64,000 nucleotides of DNA, taken from Flaviramulus_B aquimarinus (GTDB lineage: Bacteria > Bacteroidota > Bacteroidia > Flavobacteriales > Flavobacteriaceae). How positions within the stretch are numbered: position 1 is the first letter of the stretch; each line of letters starts with the position of its first letter. Positions 44,279-52,738 of the stretch are shown here, one piece after another. Both the position numbers and the translations under genes were made by a program. The notes beneath the pieces were generated by a model that was given only the letters and a program-made list of their open reading frames with translations, did no database searches and had not been told where the DNA came from. The stretch is from contig NZ_BAABJH010000001.1 in assembly GCF_039543205.1 (NCBI RefSeq), positions 1,550,001 through 1,614,000 of the forward strand, given 5' to 3'.

Positions 44279-45136
44279 TTATCCTAATTGTTGAAGATAT
44301 TTACCATAGCCACTTTTAAGTAATGGTTCTGCCAATTTATTTAATTGCATTTTATCAATATATCTCATCTTAAAAGCAACCTCTTCAATACATCCAATTT
44401 TTTGTCCTTGCCGCTCTTCAATAACTTGTACAAACTGTGAAGCTTGCATGAGCGAGGTAAATGTTCCTGTATCTAACCAAGCTGTTCCTTTGTCTAAAAT
44501 CTGAACATTCAGTAGGCCTTTATCTAAATATACCTTATTAACATCTGTTATTTCCAATTCTCCTCGGTGGCTTGGTTTTATGTTTTTAGCTATTTCTATT
44601 ACTGAATTATCATAAAAATATATACCTGGTACAGCATAATTAGACTTTGGTTTTTTTGGCTTTTCTTCAATAGATATCGCTTTATTATTTGAATCAAAAT
44701 CTACAACACCATAGCGTTGAGGGTCTTGGACGTGGTATGCAAATATAACACCTCCATTGGGGTTAAAATTAGCTTGTAATGTTTTATCTAAACCAGAGCC
44801 ATAAAATATGTTATCGCCTAAAATTAATGCTACACTATCATTACCTATAAACTTTTCACCAATAATAAATGCTTCTGCCAATCCATTGGGTTGTTCTTGG
44901 ATTGCGTATTCAAACGTACATCCATAATCTTTTCCATTACCTAAAAGCTCTTTAAATTTAGGCAAATCTTTTGATGTTGAAATAATTAAAACATCTCTAA
45001 TCCCAGAAGACAATAATGTTGTTAGTGGATAATAAATCATGGGTTTATCATATACTGGCATAAGCTGCTTACTTACTACTTTAGTAAGTGGATACAATCT
45101 TGTTCCTGACCCACCGGCCAATATAATTCCTTTCAT
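44279..45136 (-). CDS. rfbA: Glucose-1-phosphate thymidylyltransferase
   Basis: 285 residues. The nucleotide-binding GGSGTRLYPLT (8-18), LILGDNIFYG, and EEKPKKPKSNYAVPGIYF are diagnostic. It makes dTDP-glucose from dTTP and glucose-1-phosphate, the first step to dTDP-L-rhamnose. Full length, coupled to rfbB by a 1-bp overlap. Confidence 0.97.
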   Translation of the reverse strand: MKGIILAGGSGTRLYPLTKVVSKQLMPVYDKPMIYYPLTTLLSSGIRDVLIISTSKDLPKFKELLGNGKDYGCTFEYAIQEQPNGLAEAFIIGEKFIGNDSVALILGDNIFYGSGLDKTLQANFNPNGGVIFAYHVQDPQRYGVVDFDSNNKAISIEEKPKKPKSNYAVPGIYFYDNSVIEIAKNIKPSHRGELEITDVNKVYLDKGLLNVQILDKGTAWLDTGTFTSLMQASQFVQVIEERQGQKIGCIEEVAFKMRYIDKMQLNKLAEPLLKSGYGKYLQQLG

Positions 45137-46143
45137 TATTCTTGATATTTTTTAATATACCAGTCTATAGTTTTTCTTATTCCTGTTTCAAAATTTTCTT
45201 CTGCTTTCCAGCCTAAGGTATTTTCAATTTTTGAAGCATCAATGGCATATCTATAATCATGTCCAGGTCTATCCTTTACAAATGTAATTTGTTCTTTGTA
45301 TGATCTCTGTTTAGGCAATATTTCATCCAAAATATCACAAATTGTATTTGCAATATATAAATTATTTCGCTCGTTTTTACCTCCAATATTATAGGTGTCG
45401 CCAGATACTCCTTTATTGAAAACTAAATCAATCCCTATACAATGGTCTAATACATATAACCAATCTCTAATATTTGTTCCTTCTCCATAAATAGGAATAT
45501 CTTGTCCAGACAAGGCTTTTCTAATAATAGTTGGAATTAATTTTTCGTCATGCTGTTTTGGCCCATAGTTATTAGAACAATTAGTAGTAACAACGTTCAT
45601 ACCAAAGGTGTGATAATAACTTCTAACAATAAAATCTGAGGATGCTTTTGAGGCACTATAAGGGCTGTTTGGCGCATAAGGTGTTTGTTCTGTAAATAAG
45701 CCTTTTTCTCCTAAAGTCCCATAAACCTCGTCCGTGGAAATATGATGAAACCTCGATTTTGTATGATTCTTTTTTATATGGTGTGGCGCTATCATCCAAT
45801 GGTTCTTAGCGACATCAATTAAATTAAACGTCCCTAAAACGTTAGTATTAATAAACTCATCAGGGCTTTTAATAGAATTATCTACATGCGATTCGGCAGC
45901 AAAATGAATAACACCACTAAAATCATATTCCTTAAATAACTTTTCAATTAAGCTTCTATCACAAATATCGCCTTTAATAAAAATATAATTAGAACTATTA
46001 TTAATTTCCTTTAAATTAGAAAGCTCGCCTGCATAGGTGAGCTTATCTATATTTACAATTCGAACTTGTGGATGTTGTCTTAAAAAATACAGTATAAAAT
46101 TAGACCCAATAAAACCTGCACCACCAGTTATTAAAATATTCAT
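45136..46143 (-). CDS. rfbB: dTDP-glucose 4,6-dehydratase
   Basis: 335 residues. Seen: TGGAGFIGSNF, HFAAESHVDNSI, STDEVYGTL, YSASKASSDF with catalytic Tyr/Lys, and NCSNNYGP. It makes dTDP-4-keto-6-deoxyglucose. First of the rfbBACD set, 10 bp downstream of the wzz-like gene. Confidence 0.97.
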   Translation of the reverse strand: MNILITGGAGFIGSNFILYFLRQHPQVRIVNIDKLTYAGELSNLKEINNSSNYIFIKGDICDRSLIEKLFKEYDFSGVIHFAAESHVDNSIKSPDEFINTNVLGTFNLIDVAKNHWMIAPHHIKKNHTKSRFHHISTDEVYGTLGEKGLFTEQTPYAPNSPYSASKASSDFIVRSYYHTFGMNVVTTNCSNNYGPKQHDEKLIPTIIRKALSGQDIPIYGEGTNIRDWLYVLDHCIGIDLVFNKGVSGDTYNIGGKNERNNLYIANTICDILDEILPKQRSYKEQITFVKDRPGHDYRYAIDASKIENTLGWKAEENFETGIRKTIDWYIKKYQE

Positions 46144-46153
46144 TTAATTTTTA

Positions 46154-47224
46154 TTACTCTTTACTTTGGTTATCTAAATATTTTCCAAGACCTATTATTG
46201 TAAAAATCAAGACTGTTAATGAGAACAAAACTAAAGGTAATAAAAGTTTCATTTCATCATACCAATCGCTAATATCATATCCCGATTCAGGGAAACTCGC
46301 CAAGACATTAATAACTTCTTTCTGTTCTATTTTATCTACATTTACTTGTCTTCTTTGAGCTTCTAACATTAATCTTTTTTCAAGAACAACAGATTCATCT
46401 ACAATTAAATTACTAGATTCAGCATCTCCCATATACAAAGTTGTACCTGCACCTGGAATCGGTTCTTTCCGAGATTCATTAATTCTAATCTTTAAATATT
46501 CATTAACTAATGAATCGTTTTTTTGGACTTGATTAAACAGTGCTTCTTCTTGCTTATCCAAATTCTGCTGATTCACGTCTGCCAATTCCTTTAAGTAAGG
46601 ATTTTTTGAAAGTTCTCTTACAAATGCTTTTTCTATCTTATTATAAATATTCTTATCAGTTGAAGCGACACCTATTAGATGTATTTTAAAGTTGTAAGAT
46701 GTTAAAGACTCTTTGTATTTATCATATGTCATTTCAGTTCGAGAAAGTGAATCCAATCTTAAATAAAAATCAGAATACATTTCTGCTATATCATTTTCAT
46801 CTAAATCGGGCTGAATGTAAAACCCTTTTAGTTTTGATGCTTGTTTTGTAGAAATGCCTAGTAATTCTGATAATTTAGTGGTGTCCTTATCTATACTTGC
46901 TAATTGATGGAAATTTGCTAAATTTTCATAAACTTGTCGAGCAGAATTAAAATTAGTTTCAATAAACATATTGGCTCCATACTCGTCATCTGAATATTCG
47001 TCAATTAAAAATCCAACTACTACACCAATTACAGCTGCTGCAACATACCAGATTATTCTTTTATAAAAATGAATTAAAAACATGAGTATCACTTTATAAA
47101 GACCAATAAAAATACTAGTTATAAATTTAAAAAAGCGATCAAATGCATTTCCTATTAATTTAAACAATTGTCCCAAATCTACTTCTTCAGATTGCTGTGG
47201 TTGTTGTGGCAAATCTTTACTCAT
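46154..47224 (-). CDS. Wzz/chain-length-determinant-like membrane protein
   Basis: 356 residues. N-terminal hydrophobic stretch(es) at about 33-52 and 58-75, a periplasmic coiled or helical region (about 80-320), and a C-terminal helix (about 325-348): the arrangement of polysaccharide co-polymerases. No Walker motifs or Tyr-rich tail, so not a BY-kinase. Wzz-type proteins set the length of Wzy-made chains. It lies at the head of the sugar locus, 13 bp after the DUF6909-like gene. Family call is from topology and context. Confidence 0.72.
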   Translation of the reverse strand: MSKDLPQQPQQSEEVDLGQLFKLIGNAFDRFFKFITSIFIGLYKVILMFLIHFYKRIIWYVAAAVIGVVVGFLIDEYSDDEYGANMFIETNFNSARQVYENLANFHQLASIDKDTTKLSELLGISTKQASKLKGFYIQPDLDENDIAEMYSDFYLRLDSLSRTEMTYDKYKESLTSYNFKIHLIGVASTDKNIYNKIEKAFVRELSKNPYLKELADVNQQNLDKQEEALFNQVQKNDSLVNEYLKIRINESRKEPIPGAGTTLYMGDAESSNLIVDESVVLEKRLMLEAQRRQVNVDKIEQKEVINVLASFPESGYDISDWYDEMKLLLPLVLFSLTVLIFTIIGLGKYLDNQSKE

Positions 47225-47237
47225 AATTATAATTTGA

Positions 47238-48929
47238 TTAGTTTAATATTTGTTCTAATATCGTTCTTGTTATTAAATATGTTGGTCTTACGCCCGATGT
47301 CCCTAAGCCTCCTGAAGCTAAAGTAGCCCCTGTTTCTAATGGATTATCACTCGCATAATAGGCATACCTTACTTTTACATTTGGACTTATACTACTTCTA
47401 ACTTTTGATGCTGCTTGTATAGCTTTTTGATAATGTGCGCCCTCCATTTCTAAGCCTATCACTTGCCAGGTCGAGTTATGAAAAAACTTTAGTATATCCT
47501 TGTTTTGTAATGATGTCCCTAAAACCGTAATCATTGAGCCCTCATAAACCGTAACGCCTTTGTCCTCTAAATCTTCTCTTTTTAATTCATTTTTAAAAGG
47601 ATAGTTATCGGCTGTTCCTTCAAAAATATGTGCTGATGGTATCATAATATCGCCTTTTCCTCCTTTTAAAATACCTGCTTTTCCCATTATTGACAAAGAC
47701 TCAACATTCAAATGAATTTTCTTTCCTTTTTCTTGATAAGGCTTAAGTAGTTCGTCAATTGTTTCATAGGCTTGCTCACCAAAAGCATAATCCATAACCA
47801 GTATAACTGGAGCGTTTTCTTTTAAAAGGGACTCGTTTGCTTTAATATCTATTTTAGAAACATTTATTTGAGCGGTATCAAAAATCTGAACATCAATATT
47901 GGTTCCTGATGTATCCTTGATATAGGTCATGCCATTCTGTAGCGCTTCTTTTGATACTTTATTGCGTAGGGTCTCATTTTCTTTTTTACTTAAAGACTCA
48001 TATACTTCTACAATATCCTTTTTAGATGTTTTAGGCTTTAATGAATTGGGTGCAAAAAATGTATTCATAACACTATGCATATTAGCACTAATGATATGAA
48101 TTGGTCGTTCTAGTAAACCTTTGCTATAAAGGGTTTCTTTTATGTTATCTGCCCATATTTCTCCGTGTATATGATGGCCTATACGTTCTCGTAAAACAGG
48201 ACTAAATGTAATGGTTCGTTTATTATCATGTATAAGCTCTTCTATAGCTAATTTACCTAACCAGTATACAATATGAAGTAATCTTTCAGGTTGGGAAGGT
48301 GTTGAAAATTCATTATAAACAACACTTAATTCATTAAAAGTTCGTCCTAAAATATTGGCGGTATGTGTAATAGCAACTTCTCTTTGTTCTTGATTGAGTT
48401 TCTTTTTTGATAAAACCGCTTTTTCAAGCTTTACCCAATCTCTGGTTGTTGCGCCTTGGTCGTTTATTATAACCCGGCTGCTTATTTTATGAGATTCTAT
48501 AAATAGAAATGTAAGGTGTGTTAATATATCATAGATTTCTGAACGCCCTCTAGTAATCTCAATATTCATTTGTTCGGCATCAATTCTGTAACAATTTCTG
48601 CGTCTCTTTTCTGGAATAATAGGTTTAAAATGTGAATTGGAATACCCTTCGTCACTTGTTAAATTAATAAAGGAACATTCTTCAATACCAATTGGAAGTC
48701 TATCTATAACATACAGTAAGCCTTCTAGTTCTGCTTTTTCTTCGCCTACAGAACCATAGATTTCTGGTCGTAAAAGCAATAATGCTTGACGCAAAGTTTC
48801 ACCTGAAACACCCATTGGCTTATAAAACCCTCTGTTGAATAAATGGCGCATAGTAATATACATCCGCTCAATAGCGTTTGAGCTTTCTTGAGCACGTGTT
48901 CTTGCATGATGTTTTTTATTACTTTTCAT
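47238..48929 (-). CDS. DUF6909-like protein with nucleoside-phosphorylase-like C-terminus
   Basis: 563 residues, no signal peptide. I believe this is the Bacteroidetes DUF6909 family. The N-terminal half is helical with the RRRNCYRIDAEQMNIEIT segment. The C-terminal half (about 350-563) resembles the nucleoside phosphorylase/AMP nucleosidase fold: VILVMDYAFGEQAYE, TVYEGSMITVLGTS, VIGLEMEGAHYQKAI. The EMEG motif suits a purine nucleoside phosphorylase or AMP nucleosidase active site. Function unknown. It has its own -7-like element and could feed transcription into wzz 13 bp downstream. Confidence 0.6.
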   Translation of the reverse strand: MKSNKKHHARTRAQESSNAIERMYITMRHLFNRGFYKPMGVSGETLRQALLLLRPEIYGSVGEEKAELEGLLYVIDRLPIGIEECSFINLTSDEGYSNSHFKPIIPEKRRRNCYRIDAEQMNIEITRGRSEIYDILTHLTFLFIESHKISSRVIINDQGATTRDWVKLEKAVLSKKKLNQEQREVAITHTANILGRTFNELSVVYNEFSTPSQPERLLHIVYWLGKLAIEELIHDNKRTITFSPVLRERIGHHIHGEIWADNIKETLYSKGLLERPIHIISANMHSVMNTFFAPNSLKPKTSKKDIVEVYESLSKKENETLRNKVSKEALQNGMTYIKDTSGTNIDVQIFDTAQINVSKIDIKANESLLKENAPVILVMDYAFGEQAYETIDELLKPYQEKGKKIHLNVESLSIMGKAGILKGGKGDIMIPSAHIFEGTADNYPFKNELKREDLEDKGVTVYEGSMITVLGTSLQNKDILKFFHNSTWQVIGLEMEGAHYQKAIQAASKVRSSISPNVKVRYAYYASDNPLETGATLASGGLGTSGVRPTYLITRTILEQILN

Positions 48930-48947
48930 AGTTTAATTTGGTCGTGC

Positions 48948-48955
48948 CAAAGATA
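48948..48955 (-). promoter_or_regulatory. Putative -7 element before the DUF6909-like gene
   Basis: CAAAGATA on the plus strand is TATCTTTG on the minus strand, matching TAnnTTTG, 18 bp upstream of the start codon. No -33 TTG is visible. It could also drive the wzz and rfb genes downstream. Confidence 0.4.
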
Positions 48956-48967
48956 ATACTATTTGCA

Positions 48968-50461
48968 TTAATCTACATACGGAAAATTTGTAACTATTTT
49001 TCTATCGTTTGATAGTCTTGGCAATTTGTTCTGTCCACCTAATTTACCAACAGATTTCATATACTCTTGAAATCCGCCTTTTTTAACTTTAGTTATTTTT
49101 AAAGGCTGTAGAACTTTGCCTTTAATTAAATCAAAATAATACGTGTTTTGTTTTTGAAGGGATTCATCAATTTGTTTGGCTAAAACGGAAAGGTTTTCTG
49201 GTTCATTTTCAAATTCAATAAACCATTCGTGATATGGCAAGCCTTCTTTTGGATTTATTTGTGGAGCGACCGTAAACTCTGTTACACTAATATTAGAATT
49301 TAAAAGAGCTTCTTGCATGGCCTGTTCTACTTCTTTACCTATAACGTGCTCACCAAAAGCAGAGATAAAGTGTTTTATACGTCCTGAAACGATAACACGG
49401 TAAGGGTTTGTAGATGTAAACTCAACGGTGTCTCCAAGGTTATAGGCCCAAAGCCCAGCATTTGTTGAAATTATCATCACGTAATTTACACCAACCTCAA
49501 CATTTGCAATAGTAATTCGTTTTGGATTTTCATTAAAGAATTCATCTGCTTTAATAAACTCATAAAAAATACCTGAATTAAGTTGAAGCAGCATTCCTTT
49601 TTCATTCTGTTTATCTTGAAAAGCAAAAAAGCCTTCACTAGCAGGATATAATTCTATACTATCGACTTTTCTACCAATTAAACTTTCAAATTTTGCTCTA
49701 TAGGGCTCATAATTAACACCTCCAAAAATGAATAAATTAAAATTTTTAAAAACATCACCGACTTTTTTTCCTGTCTTTTGCTGAAGTTTTTCAAAATACA
49801 TTTGTACCCATGATGGAATTCCAGAAATAATGGTCATATTTTCTGGTAATGTTTCTTCAACAATAGCATCTACTTTGGTTTCCCAATCTTCAATACAATT
49901 TGTTTTCCAGGATGGCAATCTGTTTTTTTGAAGATATTTAGGGACATAATGTGCAACAATACCTGAAAGTCGTCCTAACTGAACCCCATTTTGTTCTTTA
50001 AGAATAGGGCTTCCTTGTAAAAAAATCATTTTACCATCTACAAACTTAGCATTTCCCGTTTCATGGATATACATTAGAATGGCATTTCTAGCAGCTTCAA
50101 CATGACTTGGCATACTTTCTTTGGTAATAGGTATGTATTTGGATCCTGAAGTTGTTCCCGAAGTTTTGGCAAAATAAATGGGCTGTCCCTTCCAAAGAAT
50201 ATTTTTTTCACCAGCTACAACTTTTTCCACATAAGGCTTAAGGGCTTCATAATCTCTTATAGGAACACGTTTTACAAAATCTTCATGATTGTTTATACTT
50301 ATAAAATCATGATCTTTCCCAAACTCCGTACTGGTAGCTTCTGCTATTAAGTCTTGAAATACGTTTTCTTGGGTTTCAACAGGTTTGTTTGCCCAATTCT
50401 GGATTTTCTTATAAATACGTTTTGCAAAGGGTTTTGCTAAGGCAGATTTTAGTGATAGCAT
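48968..50461 (-). CDS. GH3 auxin-responsive promoter family acyl-adenylate synthetase-like protein
   Basis: 497 residues. The ATP-loop FAKTSGTTSGSKYIPIT, FGGVNYEPYRAKFE and LYPASEGFFAFQ match the bacterial GH3-like family, related to acyl-acid amido synthetases that make an adenylate and then an amide. Substrate in flavobacteria unknown. It directly abuts the M23 peptidase stop/start junction, so the two are co-transcribed, and a DUF6909-like gene follows after a 38-bp gap. Confidence 0.9.
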   Translation of the reverse strand: MLSLKSALAKPFAKRIYKKIQNWANKPVETQENVFQDLIAEATSTEFGKDHDFISINNHEDFVKRVPIRDYEALKPYVEKVVAGEKNILWKGQPIYFAKTSGTTSGSKYIPITKESMPSHVEAARNAILMYIHETGNAKFVDGKMIFLQGSPILKEQNGVQLGRLSGIVAHYVPKYLQKNRLPSWKTNCIEDWETKVDAIVEETLPENMTIISGIPSWVQMYFEKLQQKTGKKVGDVFKNFNLFIFGGVNYEPYRAKFESLIGRKVDSIELYPASEGFFAFQDKQNEKGMLLQLNSGIFYEFIKADEFFNENPKRITIANVEVGVNYVMIISTNAGLWAYNLGDTVEFTSTNPYRVIVSGRIKHFISAFGEHVIGKEVEQAMQEALLNSNISVTEFTVAPQINPKEGLPYHEWFIEFENEPENLSVLAKQIDESLQKQNTYYFDLIKGKVLQPLKITKVKKGGFQEYMKSVGKLGGQNKLPRLSNDRKIVTNFPYVD

Positions 50462-51331
50462 TTATTTAAAATCTATAAAGTTTGTTGGGTTAATTGGGTA
50501 ACCGTCATTCCAAAGTTCAAAATGTAAATGTGGTCCTGTAGATAATTCTCCTGTACTTCCAGAAGTAGCAATAACTTCTCCTGCTTTTACTAAATCGCCT
50601 TGTTCTTTTGTTAAAGCGGCATTGTGTTTATAAACTGAAATTAAGCCATAACTATGTTCTATAATAATAACATAGCCAGTACTTGCTGTCCATTCAGCAA
50701 AAATAACAATCCCGTCGGCTGTCGCTTTTATAGGCGTATCTTTTGCCACTACAATATCTAAGGCATAATGCTTTTCTTTGGCATTATACGGCTCACTAAT
50801 TGTTCCACTTACTGGAGGGAATAACACAAAATTGCTAGCTGAGGTCGCCGACTCAAATAAGTTATATTTATCTTCTTTATCTACTTTTTCGCGTAATAAC
50901 GAGTCTTCGGCTATTGGGTTTAAATCGACTTCACTGGCCTCTAATTTAACCGCTTGAACAATAGAATCTTTATTAAAGTCTACACCACTCGCATCTCCTG
51001 TTAACACTTTTCTTATAGATTCATAATAGCGATCATTCATAACGATAACCTGTTGTAAAGAATCTGTTTTGTAACTTAACTCTGTGGCTTTCTTTTTTAA
51101 TGCTGTTGATGAATATCCTGGTATATATTCTTTAAGCGGTGTAAAGGCAATAAGTAGGTATGTGAGTGCTATTAAAAAAATGGCCAATAGCGAACACAGC
51201 ACAAAAACATTTAATCGTGCCAACTTAAATGATAAGCGTTCTTCAAAAGTATTTTCATTAAGTATTACCAATCTGTACTTATCAAGTAACTTCCTTTTTA
51301 TTTTTTTAGGTTTCTTTTTATTGTCCTTCAT
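50462..51331 (-). CDS. M23 family (LytM-type) membrane-anchored metallopeptidase
   Basis: 289 residues. Cytoplasmic basic tail, one helix (about 40-63), a linker, then the peptidase domain in the periplasm. Zinc ligands are intact: HYALD near residue 203 and HLHFELW near the C-terminus. Such proteins cut peptidoglycan crosslinks or regulate cutters. It is divergent from tatA across a 151-bp gap. CAAAAATA at 51339-51346 (minus-strand TATTTTTG) could be its -7 element, only 7 bp from the ATG. Confidence 0.93.
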   Translation of the reverse strand: MKDNKKKPKKIKRKLLDKYRLVILNENTFEERLSFKLARLNVFVLCSLLAIFLIALTYLLIAFTPLKEYIPGYSSTALKKKATELSYKTDSLQQVIVMNDRYYESIRKVLTGDASGVDFNKDSIVQAVKLEASEVDLNPIAEDSLLREKVDKEDKYNLFESATSASNFVLFPPVSGTISEPYNAKEKHYALDIVVAKDTPIKATADGIVIFAEWTASTGYVIIIEHSYGLISVYKHNAALTKEQGDLVKAGEVIATSGSTGELSTGPHLHFELWNDGYPINPTNFIDFK

Positions 51332-51456
51332 GTTAAAACAAAAATAATAGAATTTGTTGGTCTTTAGATAAAGTATAAACGTTTTATTCCATTATTATTT
51401 TAAACCTTCAATATGCTAAAGTTACTCTTAAAACCATTTTATTAAACTTTAATTAT

Positions 51457-51464
51457 TAACTTTG
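51457..51464 (+). promoter_or_regulatory. Putative -7 element for tatA
   Basis: TAACTTTG fits TAnnTTTG and lies 18 bp upstream of the tatA start codon. No clear -33 TTG is present in the AT-rich upstream sequence. Confidence 0.45.
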
Positions 51465-51482
51465 TTTTTTTAAATCATTATT

Positions 51483-51665
51483 ATGAGTTTATACATATTA
51501 CCGTTAGCAATAGGGCCTTGGCAAATAGCATTAATTGTTGTGGTTGTTTTATTATTATTTGGAGGAAAAAAAATACCCGAATTAATGCGTGGATTAGGTA
51601 GTGGTATCAAAGAATTTAAAGATGCTAGCAAAGAGGAAGAGTCTGCGGACAATAAAAAAGAATAA
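51483..51665 (+). CDS. tatA: Twin-arginine translocase TatA/TatE subunit
   Basis: 60 residues. One helix (about 11-26, GPWQIALIVVVVLLLFGG), then the hallmark GGKKIPELMRGLGSGIKEFK amphipathic helix and a charged tail. TatA oligomers form the pore for folded Tat substrates. No tatC is nearby. A strong bidirectional terminator follows 16 bp after the stop. Confidence 0.95.
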   Translation: MSLYILPLAIGPWQIALIVVVVLLLFGGKKIPELMRGLGSGIKEFKDASKEEESADNKKE

Positions 51666-51681
51666 AACTGATTCTATTTAT

Positions 51682-51717
51682 AAAAAAAAGACCAATACAA
51701 TGTATTGGTCTTTTTTT
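51682..51717. terminator. Bidirectional intrinsic terminator between tatA and DUF4837
   Basis: Perfect 10-bp stem GACCAATACA (51690-51699) against TGTATTGGTC (51701-51710) with a one-base centre, flanked by eight As on the left and seven Ts on the right. It suits both the plus-strand tatA and the minus-strand DUF4837 gene. Confidence 0.9.
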
Positions 51718-51735
51718 ATGGCAACTTTTGTCGTT

Positions 51736-52713
51736 TCATTCTATTTTAACCGATTTAATAATCGCTTCGACCTCTAGCATATAGTTTCGTTTTTCAACCG
51801 ATGGTGCAAATGCAAATCCTTCAACAACAACCCATCGTTTATTAATTCTATCTTCAATAGCATAGTTAATAAACGGTCCGGCCATAAAAGCACCTTTTAA
51901 ATCCCAAATCCCCTTAGTTTCTAACGTTGGTTTGTTATCTATAATAACCTCGTTATGAAATGGCGTATATGCTTTTTCGGTTATTAAATAAGAGCCTTCT
52001 ATGCGTCCGGGGACATTTATTTCCCCTATTGAATCTCTAATTTTTATAATTTGTGTTACTGTACTATCATTACGTTTTATAGCGTCGTGAGGCAACTCAT
52101 ACAACATTAAGTGCATGGAACCCGTTGTAATGTCTTTTGAAAACCATGAAAAATTGTCAGTTTCTTTAATGACTTCGTAGATAGATGGAAATTGAATGGT
52201 TAATCCAAATTTTTCTTTAATGGAATTGAACTTATGTGGCGATTTAGCCATTTGCCGCAATCTTTCCGCAAGCTCTACATTTCTAAATGTTTCAATTATT
52301 TTTGACTCGTTTTCTTTAAGAATATTTATAATATCTTCTTTTGTTTTACCAGATACTACAATAACTTTTTGTGGTTTTGCATATGCATTTTCTATAATTT
52401 CAATACCTGCTGCTTTATTAGTTTCAATCTTTAAAACAGTCCTGTTTTTAGTTACAAAACCTGAAAAAACACTGGTTGGGATTTGACTAATAGTAAATGT
52501 AGGTTCGTCTTGCGGTAAACCATAAATAGGTTTTGCAAGCAGGTTTCTTATGGCTTGGCCAACGTGCCCGTCCCAAAGCTCGTTTTCTGTTACAACTGAT
52601 ACATTGTTAATGGCTCCAGAAGCATCTGGCAGAAATTTTTCGTTTGATTTTTTTTTGTCCGCACAAGACATCAACATCATTAATGATACTACTGAAAAAA
52701 TAATATATCGCAT
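51736..52713 (-). CDS. DUF4837 family lipoprotein
   Basis: 325 residues. Signal ending MLMSC (Cys17). The start of the mature part (VSVVTENELWDGHVGQAIR) and the EINVPGRIEGSYLITEKAY region are those of the Bacteroidetes DUF4837 family. Function unknown; likely an outer-membrane or periplasmic lipoprotein. It lies 25 bp downstream of the transglycosylase gene, suggesting an envelope role. Confidence 0.85.
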   Translation of the reverse strand: MRYIIFSVVSLMMLMSCADKKKSNEKFLPDASGAINNVSVVTENELWDGHVGQAIRNLLAKPIYGLPQDEPTFTISQIPTSVFSGFVTKNRTVLKIETNKAAGIEIIENAYAKPQKVIVVSGKTKEDIINILKENESKIIETFRNVELAERLRQMAKSPHKFNSIKEKFGLTIQFPSIYEVIKETDNFSWFSKDITTGSMHLMLYELPHDAIKRNDSTVTQIIKIRDSIGEINVPGRIEGSYLITEKAYTPFHNEVIIDNKPTLETKGIWDLKGAFMAGPFINYAIEDRINKRWVVVEGFAFAPSVEKRNYMLEVEAIIKSVKIE

Positions 52714-52738
52714 AATACGCTTATGTTTATTTTGGAAT

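Noticed and set aside
48893..48900. CACGTG core resembling parS
   Set aside because: It lies inside a coding region and lacks the GTTCC/GGAAC arms of the two real sites.
51470..51652. 60-residue minus-strand frame opposite tatA
   Set aside because: tatA on the plus strand has a clear family match, a promoter motif and a terminator; the antisense frame has none.
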